Below, piece after piece: positions 30,956-41,614 of a DNA stretch of 64,000 nt; position 1 is the first letter of the stretch, and each line of letters begins with the position of its first letter. The notes beneath the pieces are model-generated. The model saw only the letters and a list, made by a program, of their open reading frames with translations, did no database searches and was not told the DNA's origin. The stretch spans positions 7,273,316 to 7,337,315 of the forward strand of contig CM044958.1 of NCBI GenBank assembly GCA_024516035.1, in the 5' to 3' direction. The stretch is from Bactericera cockerelli (taxonomy: Eukaryota; Arthropoda; Insecta; Hemiptera; Triozidae). Both the position numbers and the translations under genes were made by a program.

Positions 30956-31520
30956 AAAGAGAGAGAGAGAGAAAAAAAAATCGCGATGTATACAAACACG
31001 AAAGTTTTCAATTAATTCTGAGTACCTACCTGTTTTAATTATATTTTTCAAATCACAACTCCTCCTTTCTATTTGTTACTTTTTTCGAAGCTATAGGCAG
31101 GCAAAAAGTCTTTAAATCATGCCAAATAATATTACTAATAGCGAGCGAAAAAAACTTCAGGCTCTAATGATCATTATATTCTAATGAAACTTGAAGCTCC
31201 TCTCTCTAAAAAAAAATTTAAACTTTGGCGATTCAGGTGAGGGGGAGGGGAGTTAATATAACTTTTTTCGTTCGAAAGTGGAAGCATAGTCTCGACTTTC
31301 ATAATTCAGTATTAGATACTTTGATGAGGAAATCAGAAGTTACTTTGAGAAACATATCTCCTAGAGCTTTTCAGCAAGTTTTTCTTCTTTTTTTTTTTGT
31401 AGATAATTAATTTCTTTTTTAGACACAGACAGGTAGGGGGTATTTTTAAACTTACAATCGTATTAGGTCTGACGGTCATCTTTCTCTTATTTGATTTAGA
31501 GAAATGGATTTTTTTCAATT
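30956..31520. other. Spacer
   Basis: A GA run at 30957-30972, otherwise no recognised feature. Confidence 0.5.
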
Positions 31521-31648
31521 GGGTTTACTGTCCTACTACATGGTGATATTACAACGGGGGTGATATCCTCCGTTCACAGAAACTCACTAACATGCTACCC
31601 CCATTAACCTCACCCAGCCTGTGTTGCGCCTGAATGCCAGCATCTCAT
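31521..31648 (-). mobile_element. 5S rRNA-derived SINE, head truncated
   Basis: The tail and central part are present on the minus strand (TGGTGATATTACAACGGGGG, CCCATTAACCTCACCCAGCC, AATGCCAGCATCTC); the 5S head is missing. Confidence 0.7.
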
Positions 31649-32384
31649 AATTTACTTCCACTAAAGAGTACCTTTTTGCTAGCAGTCGAAACAGAGTCTC
31701 ATTTATTGGTTAGTAATAGACCAATAGACAGGGAGTAGACCAGCAGTCTTGCTGGGGGGACTATAAACGGGGAGTAGAACAGCATTGGTTTGGTTCTGGG
31801 GGCCCTTGTCAATTATTAGTCTCCTTGTAAAGCCAGAGGTAGAAGTGCTGAGTCATTTCTCCACTGTCTGGCTACCATCGCATCGTTCACGATGACGCCA
31901 CCCTATGATCAATATAACCAATTGCATTTAAAGAAAAAAAGTTACCGGTGCATCACAATACAGCTCGCGGGGAATATTAGGAAGACCAAGGGGGAAATTA
32001 GTCGCAGGGAGAATCTAAGGGAAATAAAAAGATATGCCTCTGTCTCGCTCACTCATTGTCTGTTGAGGGAACAATATTCTGCATTTGACAGCTTATTATT
32101 AGATGGGTATGATTACAGGAAAAAATCCTCCCCTATTGAGTGAGGAACTTGGAAATATAATTTGAGGGAAAAAAGAAAATTGCAAATAGGGAATTATTTT
32201 TCCCTCCCTCCTATGTGAGACGACCAATCTTTGAAGGGGAATAATTTTCTTCTTTGATTTTATGAGACGAAGGGAAATTAGTTCCCTATTGCACCTTTTC
32301 TTCATTCTCAGAATGAATGAAGTGCTTCATTCTCAGAAAAAGAGATACAAATAATTCTTTCTATTCTTTCAGACCGGTACCGAT
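31649..32384. other. Spacer, no gene supported
   Basis: An 83-codon frame at 31892-32143 shows no domain and no splice-site context. ATAGACAGGGAGTAGACCAG and AAACGGGGAGTAGAACAGCA form a short degenerate direct repeat near 31735-31785. Confidence 0.5.
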
Positions 32385-32602
32385 TTATTCTTTCAGAGTC
32401 GTGCTGCGTCCTCTATATGTTTATGACCTCTGTACCAAATTTCAAGTCTCTAGCTTATGCCGTTCTTGAGATATTTTGTTTACAGACAGACATACAGACC
32501 GACAGTCAAACGGACCAATGGCTATAACTTTGGATATTTTGGCACTATCAAAATTTTTTACGTGATTCCATTACTTTCCTTACTAAGGATAAGGAAAGTT
32601 AA
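32385..32602 (-). mobile_element. Family T element
   Basis: Minus strand: ACTTTCCTTATCCTTAGTAA hairpin start, then TGTAAACAAAATATCTCAAG, AACGGCATAAGCTAGAGACT and TTGGTACAGAGGTCATAAAC. Truncated at its far end. Confidence 0.65.
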
Positions 32603-32880
32603 ATAGAAATAGAGAAGAAAAGGAATAAAAAAGGGAGAAACATCGAAGGAAAGGAATAAAAAAAGGGAGAAAAAACATCGAAAGAAAGGAAATAAAAAAG
32701 GAGGAGAAAAAGAGAAAAGGAGAGGAAAAAAGAGGGAAAAACAGAAGAAGGAAAAGGGAGATAAAAAGAGGAGAGAAAACGGAGAAGGAAGAAGGGAGAA
32801 AAAAGAGGAGAAACAGAGAAGGAAGGGCAGGAAAACAGGGAAAAAGATCCTGGGGGAAAAGTTTAAAAATCTTGAAAGCA
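32603..32880. repeat. Purine-rich tract with irregular tandem units
   Basis: AAGGAATAAAAAAGGGAGAA with ACATCGAAGG is repeated near 32620-32700, then degenerates to AGGAGAAAAA-type units. Strand-asymmetric; the Phe/Leu/Ser frame on the minus strand is an artefact. Confidence 0.85.
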
Positions 32881-33215
32881 TCAGTAGAACACGACTAGAC
32901 GTAGAGCAACGAACGTTGTTGTCTAGTCGATGGAAAGTTGCAGGATATTTCAGTAATTTTAGTTTTCAAATCAAACTCTCTTAGGCGAGAGATGGTACTG
33001 GAGAGTTAAGATTTCTAGATATAGAGAAAAGGGGGAGAAACACATATTTTAAATCAATAACTGGAGCTGGCTAGTGTTTGACAGCACAGCATATCAACTA
33101 AACTGTAAAATTTTGGGCGATATGAATAGACAGAATTAATAACTTAACTAATTGTTTAACATCGGTTTCCCCAATTAACACAGTAGGAAATCCGAGACTT
33201 AACTCCACATTGAGC
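32881..33215. other. Spacer and degraded Harbinger-like MITE (33115-33215)
   Basis: GGGCGATATGAATAGACA and ATCGGTTTCCCCAATTAACA follow the internal order of the MITE at 17091; its right end appears replaced by the SINE A insertion. Confidence 0.5.
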
Positions 33216-33494
33216 ACGCGATTAGCTCAGTGGTTAAGCACTCGCTTGCCATGCGGAAGGTCCCGGGTTCGATCCCCCGTGCCGACAAAATTTTGTATTT
33301 TTAATTTGGTTACAATTGTTTGTAAGGAATACCTTCCGGTGCGCTCGTGTTGACCAACACCTAAATGGGAAAAACTGTGTCACTTCTCGCCCATCAGAGG
33401 GGAGGCACACTACGGGATGGGCAGGCTACAACACAGACCACAAACGTACGTAAATGGCTACGAAATAAAAACGGCTGTGAAACATTCATCTTTA
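33216..33494 (+). mobile_element. SINE A, near full length, well-preserved tRNA-like head
   Basis: GCGATTAGCTCAGTGGTTAA (box A), CGCTTGCCATGCGGAAGG (anticodon arm, GCC), GGGTTCGATCCCC (box B), CCGACAAAA, then the body and tail. It lacks a closed acceptor stem, so it is a SINE head and not a tRNA gene. Confidence 0.9.
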
Positions 33495-33668
33495 ACAAAG
33501 AAATTCCGAACCCGTTGTAAAAGTAAGAAACTTTCAATCTCTAGTTAAAAATCTCAATTTGCTTACTCGGTAAGATTGTGATGTTCTATGATGATGAGGT
33601 AACTACAATACTCATACTACAATAGAAGTAAAATTCTTTTAGGTTTAGGTTTAGTAAAATTCTATTTA
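33495..33668. other. Spacer
   Basis: TTTAGGTTTA repeats three times just before the next SINE. No gene. Confidence 0.5.
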
Positions 33669-33878
33669 GGTTTAATGTCGATTTCATCTGTATGGTCATA
33701 TCACGACGGGGGTGTTACCCTCTATTCGCAGGAAACTCGGAAAACTGCTATCCACATTAACTTCACCCAGCCTATGTTCGCCCGGAATGCCAGCATCACG
33801 AAGTCTTCACCTTGCTGAACGTTGCTAAGTTCGGTGATCCTACGAGAACCGGTGTATTCAACGCGCCATCGATGCTGG
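33669..33878 (-). mobile_element. 5S rRNA-derived SINE, nearly complete
   Basis: Minus strand: CCAGCATCGATGGCGCGTTG, AATACACCGGTTCTCGTAGG, ATCACCGAACTTAGCAACGT, then a deletion across the DNA that should hold ACTTGGATGGGTGACC, then CATTCCGGGCGAACATAGGC and TGGGTGAAGTTAATGTGGAT. AATACACCGGTTCTCGT and ATCACCGAA are direct matches to eukaryotic 5S rRNA. Confidence 0.85.
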
Positions 33879-34169
33879 GAACCATTTACTTTTCTCTGAG
33901 TAAAAAAAAATCCTCAAAAAATCAAAGAAATTTTTCCGAGTTTGAGAAATCCAGCCTGTCGCTTACTTCTGGTTGTGAAATTCCTGGAAATGAATATTCC
34001 AGGACTCATTTCACACTCCAGCACAGGAACACCTGTTACCTAATTGAAATTCCTAATGTATTCCCCTGCTCTCCCGTGTTGTAGATTTCCTGTGTTTTGT
34101 GTGCTGCCGTCAGGGCCTATTGAATGAGGGGAAAAAGGGTGCTTAAAGATGAAATTTATGAACATACAA
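33879..34169. other. Spacer
   Basis: No feature recognised. Confidence 0.5.
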
Positions 34170-34461
34170 AATAGCACGAATATCTCAGTAGTTACTCGCT
34201 TGCCATGCGGTAGGTACCCGGGTTCGAACCCCCGCGCCGACAAAAAATTTGTACTCAAAATTTGGTTACACTTGTTTGTAAGGAATACCTTCCGGTGCGC
34301 CCGTGTTGACCCAGCACCCACATGGGAAGTATTGCGTCACTTCTCGTCCATCAGAGGGAGGCATGCTACGGAATGGGCAGGCTACAACACAGACCACAAG
34401 CGTCTACAGTAGCTCCTGTTTTATGGCTACGAAATAAAAAGGCTGTGAAACACCCATCTTA
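34170..34461 (+). mobile_element. SINE A, near full length
   Basis: GCACGAATATCTCAGTAGTT (mutated box A), GGGTTCGAACCCCCGCGCCG (box B), AATACCTTCCGGTGCGCCCG, and CTACGAAATAAAAAGGCTGT tail with poly(A). Confidence 0.88.
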
Positions 34462-35047
34462 AAAAAAAAATTGACGGATGGTCTAGATAAGCCATCTTTG
34501 TTGTAATTTTACTTTATAATTCGGCCCTTGCACTGATAAAATCCTGTCGTGATATGACCAATGACCATACACTTGAAACACTTGAAAAGCAACGTTAAAC
34601 CAACAAAAAAAAAACTGTTTGGGGAATATAGCTATTTTTTATCATGAAGCGGTCTGAATTTTTTAAATGTTCAACTTACTAGAAAATCTTAGAGCGTTTT
34701 TTTTTTGTTTAATATTTTCTTCAAAGAACTAGATCTTCAGATTTAAAAATTAATCTTACATTTCTTTAATATTTTGATCAGAATCTTCATACGTGGATCA
34801 GACACTTATGAAGATTGTGGGGTATGTCGAAGATTTTGTAGGACGAATAGGAGTATGCCATAAACACAATCCTGATTCTTACGCAATTCCGTTCCTAAGC
34901 CTCCCGAGTTAGTCCCTGTTTTCTTAATATCTAAGTGGAAAAAAGTTGAGGCTTTTCGCAAATGCTTCAAATATGCAAATTCTATAAATTATGCTACATT
35001 ACCGCGACTCTTTTCGTACATCTTTTAAGTCTGCTGTGTAAACGGTA
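34462..35047. other. Spacer with a short 5S-SINE tail remnant near 34540-34600
   Basis: CGTGATATGACCAATGACCA and AGCAACGTTAAACC resemble the end of the 5S SINE (plus). The remainder is featureless. Confidence 0.5.
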
Positions 35048-35200
35048 GTCACTGGTAGTCAAGTGGTTAACGCGCTAGTCTAGTAATCAAGGTAGCGTAG
35101 GGATCCGTTGGTTCGAATCCCACCCAGTGCATAGTGGTGGAGAATGCTTTCAACATTAACCTCGCCTGGTGGTTACCTTCCACTGAAGAGTATTATTATA
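35048..35200 (+). mobile_element. SINE D with tRNA-like head, internally deleted
   Basis: AGTCAAGTGGTTAACGCGCT (box A), GTTGGTTCGAATCCCACCCA (box B), then directly GAGAATGCTTTCAACATTAA and CGCCTGGTGGTTACCTTCCA. The middle (TGTGGTCACAAACTC) found in other copies is absent. Confidence 0.8.
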
Positions 35201-35377
35201 AATGAAAGGTTTTGCGTCTTTGAAATTGTAGTTTGTGGTTTTGATTCTTACCCGTGGATTTTTTTTTTTTTCATTGGCATTGGCATTGGGGCAAAAATAA
35301 CCCCATACAGCCACTTTTGTTTTGTTTTGAATCATATGATTTTTCTCTATTGCATTTTTTGTGTTCACAATTGACGA

Positions 35378-35485
35378 GAGAGAGAAAGGAGAGAGAAGAG
35401 AGAGAGAAGAGAGAGAGAGAAGAGAGAGAGAGAAGAAGAGAGAGAAGAGAGGAGAGAGAAAGAGAGAGAGAAGAGGAGGAGAGAG

Positions 35486-35520
<35 letters not shown>

Positions 35521-35548
35521 GAGAGAGAGGGAGAAGGACAGAGAGGGA
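35378..35548. repeat. (GA)n tract
   Basis: GAGAGAGAAGAG-type repeat. No gene. Confidence 0.95.
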
Positions 35549-35639
35549 GTGAATGGTTTAACCGTATTCTGCTTCACAACTCCATTACCATATTTTACAA
35601 CAACAAAACCTGAAAAAAATTTAACACATTTTGATTTTC

Positions 35640-35861
35640 CTGTAGCCTGGTACCAGTGGAAATATATAAGAAATACATTGAAATTTAATCCTTATGGGTG
35701 TCACATGTACAGAACTACAACAGCCTCCTGTGACACTAATAAAGGTCACGTGTAGCAGAGTTCAAATTGTACTGTAATCCTTTTTAAGGGTCACATGTAG
35801 GTACCTACCAGGCTACAAGGCACTGTTACCCTTATGTGGATCACGTGGCGTCTAATCTGTT
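35640..35861. repeat. Tandem TCACRTG-containing units within an inverted-repeat frame
   Basis: GTCACATGTA, GTCACGTGTA, GTCACATGTA and ATCACGTGG lie at about 35700, 35745, 35790 and 35840, spaced 45-50 bp. TGTAGCCTGGTA (35641) and TACCAGGCTACA (about 35806-35818) are inverted around most of it. Perhaps a small MITE with internal repeats. Confidence 0.5.
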
Positions 35862-36000
35862 AATAATATTTGTGTTAATCAATTTCGCGATATTACAACT
35901 ACTCAAACTCGCTTTAGTAAATCTAAGCTGATACCAGGACTTGAACCACCGACTTCCAGGTTACAAGTCCGTCGCCTTATCCGATCAAGCTACTGAGGTA
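35862..36000 (-). mobile_element. SINE B, near full length
   Basis: The complement shows GTGTTAATCAATTTCGCGAT, ACTTGAACCACCGACTTCCA (box B complement), GTTACAAGTCCGTCGCCTTA and GATCAAGCTACTGAGG. Confidence 0.85.
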
Positions 36001-36594
36001 CAAAACCTGAATATTAGGACGCAACTAATATTAGTATACCTCATATGTACAATGTACAATGTACATGTACACTATAGACATAAATAATATGTAACTGCTT
36101 GAATTCAGCCCAAGGACTCAATTACTGCAAAGTAAACTCATATCTAGGAGATACCATTTTATTTTCCCTTCGAAAATCTCCCTTCTTCCACCATACCAGT
36201 TCTCCCTTCAAAACACTGCCAACATATTTTACCTTCCTTCCTAACCATATTTTACCTCTCCTCTATTTTAACCATATTTTTCCTTCCCTCATCTACCGTT
36301 CTAATTTTTAGCTTTCTATTTCTCCCTCTGGAATGGCGCTGCACGCAGTTTTCAAGTACTTTAACATTTATAATTGCGATGCATACAATTTCCTCATACA
36401 TACGTACATAATTATGTACAATTTTCTCATATCTATGTATGTTGAATTTGTTTAATTAGGAAAATGCGTGCGTTAATATGTAGGCAGAGCAAACTTTAAT
36501 TGGCAAAGTTTTCCAAAGTTTTTGCAATGAAAAAAGCAATACTTATGCGTGAGTTTCCCCATCGCTTCTTCCCATTCCTTTCGGTTACTTTCTC

Positions 36595-36625
<31 letters not shown>

Positions 36626-37072
36626 GAGGTTTCGGAAAAAAATCTTAGACATGGGGAGTGGGATTTTTCCCACTAATTTCCACCCCTCAGTTATTTCAAG
36701 GTCAATTTATACAAAAAAAATTGTATAGTTATACAAATACACAAGGTCAACTTATACAAATACAAAGAATATTTACTAATGTACAAATAAAACATTAAAT
36801 AAATTATTAAATAAAACAACGTTGGAATTTTAAATGGCATCCCCTATTTTTTTCATCATATATTTTGAAATTGACACAACATTTCAAGTTGAAAAAAATT
36901 CAAGTAATATTTGTTACACTCCGTTTTGAATGTTTTTGGGAGTGCGAGATTTTTTCCATCTTGGACTTGCGGCATATCAAATAAAAGTTATATTGTTTTT
37001 TTTTTTTTTTTTTTTTCATATATTTTTTTTCTATAGGGAACTAGACAAATTTTAGGGCCAAATTATTAATAA
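36001..37072. other. AT-rich spacer with long poly(T) runs
   Basis: Poly(T) of about 26 at 36599-36624 and about 21 near 36993-37016. GGTCAACTTATACAAATAC-like motifs are repeated at 36700-36770. No gene supported. Confidence 0.6.
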
Positions 37073-37277
37073 TAATAATATCGCCTTATTTATACTGCCG
37101 GATTAAGACTATTAAAGTCCCATTATTCCAGCAGTAAGCCCAAGCAAGACATATTATTATGTGGTAAAAATCCCAAATGGGGGGATAACTTGTCATGTCC
37201 CGGCTGGGTTTCGAATCCACGACCTCTGGAATCTCTGGATTCACAGAGTGCCGCCTTTACCACTGAGCTACCGGGAC
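37073..37277 (-). mobile_element. SINE C, full length
   Basis: Minus strand: TGTCCCGGTAGCTCAGTGGT, AAAGGCGGCACTCTGTGAAT, GTGGATTCGAAACCCAGCCG (box B), GGGCTTACTGCTGGAATAAT, GGCAGTATAAATAAGGCGAT and an (ATT)n tail. The best copy of this family in the window. Confidence 0.9.
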
Positions 37278-37800
37278 AGACTATTTAAAAATTTTAGACA
37301 ATTTTTATAACTCAACTCACTGATGCTAAGCGTCGGTTTCCCCTATCTTACACAGCACGCAATCCGTGATTTAGCGCCCCAGAGGTATTATACAAAAATG
37401 TCTTTCAATACCGCCCTTAGTCTCATTTATAATGTACACCCTGTATATCCGTACCAAGTTTACTTGCACACATGACCTCACTGCAATTATCTTCTCGTTA
37501 CTCCAAGGAAAATAAGCTTCACCATCGGATTAAGAAACTTTCATTGCTCCCGGTAAAATTAGTTCAGACGGGAAGTTGTATCTAACAAGATACGAGATTC
37601 CTCTGGTGAAAATTGTTGCCTACCTCACCAGCCTGAGGCAACCAAAGTTTTTCCAAGTTGTAATACCTTTTATACATTGGTCTAGATACACGAGTGAGTT
37701 TGTTGAGCTTTCTAGTCAATAATACTTGACTTGCGAACAAAGACTAAAAAAGTGGGTCTACCTTTACATCAAGCGGCACTTGTCTGTTTCTATGTATGTA
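37278..37800. other. Degraded Harbinger-like MITE (37315-37425) and spacer
   Basis: GCTAAGCGTCGGTTTCCCCT, CACAGCACGCAATCCGTGAT, and TACCGCCCTTAG preserve the right part of the MITE family. The left end was lost at the SINE C border. The rest is unassigned. Confidence 0.6.
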
Positions 37801-38034
37801 CTAGCGGGCTGTGGCCCGCTTTGCGGGCCGAGACATGGCCGTGAAAGCAAAAAATCCTTTTTCGCCAATGGCAGGCGTTGTAGTGGGAATTTCGAAAAAT
37901 CCCGTCTTATTGCACATCTAGACTATAAGACAAAGCTACCTACCAAATTTCAGCTTCCTAGGACTTACGGTTTGGGCTGTAGAGCGATGATCAGTGAGTG
38001 GTCAGTCAGTGTCTTTGACATTTATATATTAAGA
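37801..38034 (-). mobile_element. Non-autonomous Helitron, reversed, 234 bp
   Basis: Reverse of the 14174-14406 element: CTAGCGGGCTG, hairpin GCCCGCTTTGCGGGC, the same body, ending TTTATATATTAAGA. Its A and T flanks are correct for Helitron insertion. Confidence 0.87.
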
Positions 38035-39034
38035 TGTATATCAGTATAAATGGAAAAGTAAGAAGTTGTACTAGATGTACAATATTGTACATGAGTATCA
38101 GAACATACCTGGACAGCTGTTTCAAGCTTATTTGCTCTCATCGGCAGGTAATAGCTCTGAATGTATGTGTAATTGTGTATGTAACAAAGTCGGAATATTT
38201 GTCAAATCCAGCTAACATTTTCAGGGTATGTTCTTTTTATACCGAGAGTTTGGTGTATAGTTTTTGAACCACATCATGTTAAGTAACGTCAAGATAGGCT
38301 AAGATTTGGATTAAAATGGCTTATCACGTTAACGGCAGGCATTCTTCGGAAAATGCTGTGAGATTATTTTAGTCTAAAAGTGTCCTCTACAATTGATTCT
38401 GAAATTTTATATAGGCTTGGTCAGCTTTAAAACTAATAAATTACTAATCCGTGTCCATGATGTTTGTCTGATGTGGTGGAAGGATTGATGGGGTATCGAC
38501 CCCCCTGGACGCCTAGAAGCAATGTTCTGGGATCCTTCCATGTCCTGTGTGAGTGTAATGTGGAGTGTTGTTTAAAATACTATAAATTTTGTTTGATTTG
38601 GATGTCTAAAATGTGAATGAAAATTATTTCACAACTGAATACTTCTTAAAAACAGCCAATATGAAACAGTCATAATATGAGCAATAATAATTAATTAATT
38701 ACTAATCATCTATCCGCCTGCTATCTACAACACGAAGGGCTGAAGAAAACAGAGGCAAGCCTGTCGAGTTGCTCCTTTATTATCATTTTTAATTAGAAGT
38801 GACGCTGAATTAATAAAGCTAATCAAATTAAAAATATGCCTGAGTCGAGAGAAAGTGACGAGGAAACATGAAATAGAAAAGTTGGGAGTTGGGAGGAATA
38901 TTAAAGATGAAGAAAAGGATATTTCAGTGGATTACTGGATCAGGTTCTACACGTGACGTTCAAATATTCGGGACAAGAAAAAATCCCGAGTGTTTGAATT
39001 AAAAGGTATAAAAAAGGTTTTGAATGCCAAGCGA
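38035..39034. other. Spacer with weak repeat fragments
   Basis: CCGTGTCCATGATGT (38451) and GGATCCTTCCATGTCC (about 38530) recur near 56165-56225, marking an unnamed repeat. No gene. Confidence 0.5.
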
Positions 39035-39081
39035 AACTACTGTCCCTTAAAGTGGCGAAACCACTTTAAGGGACAGTAGTT
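39035..39081. repeat. Perfect 21-bp-stem hairpin
   Basis: AACTACTGTCCCTTAAAGTG-G pairs perfectly with its inverse at 39061-39081 around the loop CGAAA. Its size and perfection resemble a MITE reduced to its terminal inverted repeats; no target duplication is evident. Confidence 0.92.
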
Positions 39082-39410
39082 AAATAAACTTAAAAAGTAA
39101 AAGGAAAACTCCGAAAAGTCCTTAAATTCAAGACGAAAATAGAGAGAGAGAGAGAGAGAAAAGGAGAGAGAGAGAGTTCTGTGTTTCAGAAATTGAATTT
39201 CAGAGCTTCTAATTTCATTACATTTCAAGTTTTTCTCTCAAAGGCTCTCCACATATTGAACTGGCACGAGTACTGATACATATGTATGTACATACTACAT
39301 ATGTACATACCACTTGTGCATAATTATATTTAAGCTCTTCTTCTCACGCTGAACAGGTTGTAAATGTATTAGGTATACAGACAGGTAAGTACCACTAGGG
39401 TATGTTAACT
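39082..39410. other. Spacer
   Basis: A GA run (39140-39175) and TATGTATGTACATAC motifs. No gene. Confidence 0.5.
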
Positions 39411-39464
39411 TGAGAAAGAGAGGGAGAAAAAGAGAATAGAGGGAGAGAGAGTATGTGAGAGATG

Positions 39465-39523
<59 letters not shown>

Positions 39524-39643
39524 TAGAGAGCTAGGAGGTAGAGAGAGAGTATGTGTGTGGGTGTGTGTGTGGGTGTGTGTGTGTGTGTGTGAAAGAAAGA
39601 GAGCTAGGAGGTAGAGAGAGATTATGTGTGTGGGTGTGTGTGT

Positions 39644-39705
<62 letters not shown>

Positions 39706-39785
39706 AAGATAGAGGGCTAGGAGGTAGACAGAGGAGTGAGAGAGAGTGTGTGAAAGAGAGTACGAGGAAGCGAGAGAGAGCGAAA
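39411..39785. repeat. (GT)n and (GA)n compound array, about 90-bp higher-order units
   Basis: GT tract, then GAAAGATAGAGAGCTAGGAG plus GTAGAGAGAG, repeated about three times with GT tracts of different length between. The His/Thr frames are artefacts. Confidence 0.93.
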
Positions 39786-40060
39786 AAAAAACAAGATAAG
39801 AAAAACCCATCATCCTCTGAGGAAAAGTCCTTCTGGCGGAAAATTTGTCCTGAGCGCGGTGCAGCAGGCGATATGATTACGCACTTTATGACCTGCCATA
39901 AATCAGAGCTAATGGCCTTGTTTATAGCGCTTTCCACACCTGGTGGCGACCATTAAACTGAACGCCAGACGAGACTTACGCCGCTATACTTCACGATAGC
40001 AGCAAATACAACAGCTTGAGAAATTTATATCTCGTCTCTAAGAGACTTTTCCTTTAATTT
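39786..40060. other. Spacer
   Basis: No recognised feature. Confidence 0.45.
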
Positions 40061-40265
40061 GGGTTTAAAGTCGCTTTCAACTGCATAGTGATATGACGAC
40101 GGGATTACTACCCTTCATTCGCAGAAAAAACTCACCAACCACATTAACCTCACCCAGCCTTTGTTGGGCCAGAATGCTAGCATCACCAAGTCTTCACCTC
40201 GCTGGATGTTGCTTAACAGCGGTGATCCTACGAGAACTGGTGCATTCAATGCGCCATCGACGCCG
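40061..40265 (-). mobile_element. 5S rRNA-derived SINE, nearly complete
   Basis: Minus strand: CGGCGTCGATGGCGCATTGA, ATGCACCAGTTCTCGTAGGA, TCACCGCTGTTAAGCAACAT, CCAGCGAGGTGAAGACTTGG, GCATTCTGGCCCAACAAAGG, CTGGGTGAGGTTAATGTGG, and GCGACTTTAAACCC at the tail. Confidence 0.85.
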
Positions 40266-41085
40266 TTATTACATTAATTTTTTGTGAACGCCTGATATTT
40301 TATGTAACTCTGCAATGTGCTACACAATTTATGAATGTTTAAAATTATAATATATTATTTGTCGAGGGCATTAATATTATTTTCCTTGTTCTCCCTATGA
40401 CATACACATCATTTTTCAATTAATAAAATTATTTGTATGCTATATAAAATACTTGTGATTATAAAATAAAAGTAAATCTATTATCACTCAGTAGAATTTA
40501 TGGTTAACTAAATTCCTGTTCATAACCGTATATTTTTATATTAACGCTATTCGGAAGGTCAGTAACATTTCATAAATCATCACAGTATTATTAAGGCAAG
40601 GATACATTGACAGGCTAAAGGTTCCACAGTACGATACTTTTCAGATTCCTGGAAAGTAAAATCCTTTTTTGCTTTCCTTATCCTTTATCCCTCAACATTT
40701 GGTTTATTCCATCTCTCTACCAATTTATTCCTAATTCTCGTTGTATACCCCTTTTTTTCAGGTCCTTTTCTGTTATGATTTCCTCTTCACCTTGAATTCT
40801 ACATCTCTATTCTTTTTTTCGTAACCTTTGGTCCTGTAAAAATCCACGCTTTACATATTTTTTTATTCCCTTTTTTCTTATTTCACCTCTCTAAAAAATC
40901 CTCTTCTATCTGTCTGTCCCTCTAAACTCCCTCTTGAAAAATCCCCCCCTCCCATTTTCAGTACCCCATTTATAATTGTGTTTATCCCTGGCTATTTCCC
41001 GAGGGACCTTTGCTTTCGGATTGTGGAAAATATGCGGAACGTGAAATAATTTCTTCGTGGAAATTCAACCCCACAACAACCACTC
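40266..41085. other. Spacer
   Basis: AT-rich, then pyrimidine-biased from 40650. No gene or repeat family recognised. Confidence 0.5.
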
Positions 41086-41300
41086 CCATCGCTCTCTATC
41101 TCTATCCCTCTTCTCTCTCTCTTCCTCTCTCTTTTCCTCTCTCCCTCCCTTTTCCTCTCTCCCTCCCTTTTCCTCTCTCCCTCTGTGTTCCTCTATCCCA
41201 TCCTCTCTCTATCTCTTCCTAAACCTCCCTACCACTCTCTCCCCCTCTCTACCCCTCTCTCTGTCTCTCCCAGTCTCTCCCTACCCTCCCTCCCACACCA
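41086..41300. repeat. CT-rich tract with CTCCCTCCCTTTTCCTCT units
   Basis: The 18-bp unit occurs about three times (41139-41190) within a wider CT-rich stretch. Confidence 0.9.
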
Positions 41301-41614
41301 CTAACTACTGACCAAACACCAAAGCTCGCTCCCATAAACTCGGACATTTCACGCGGGGGAAATTTGTTCAGCTACGCCGTGGTTGGAATGAAACATCAAA
41401 GGCTGTCGAATTTGTTACGGCTTTTGGCGAGTTGATTTTGTGTTTTCAAAGGTTTTAACGATGTTAAACGTTAATTGTTTGCTTTTAACACCAGAGGTAC
41501 CTTATTTGGTTGTTATTGGCACAATTTTAAATCTCTGTAAGTGTGAAGGTTTATTTTTTAAACACTTTGCACGAGGTGTGAATAACACCCTATACAAAGA
41601 AAGAGACATCATAC
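41301..41614. other. Spacer, partly an older repeat
   Basis: CTATACAAAGAAAGAGACAT just before the hAT element recurs at 54632, so the hAT target lies in a dispersed repeat. Confidence 0.5.

Noticed and set aside
31892..32143. 83-codon frame as a host exon
   Set aside because: No splice sites in the right places, no codon bias and no domain seen.
33216..33290. SINE A heads as real tRNA-Gly genes
   Set aside because: They have boxes A and B, but the acceptor stem does not close (GCGCGA versus CCGACA) and they are followed by a fixed SINE body.
37190..37277. SINE C head as a tRNA gene
   Set aside because: It has a closed TGTCCCGG / CCGGGACA stem but an oversized anticodon region, and the same body follows in every copy.
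38268..38330. Possible tenth 5S SINE (GTTAAGTAACGTC near 38277)
   Set aside because: Only a short stretch matches and no central domain follows.
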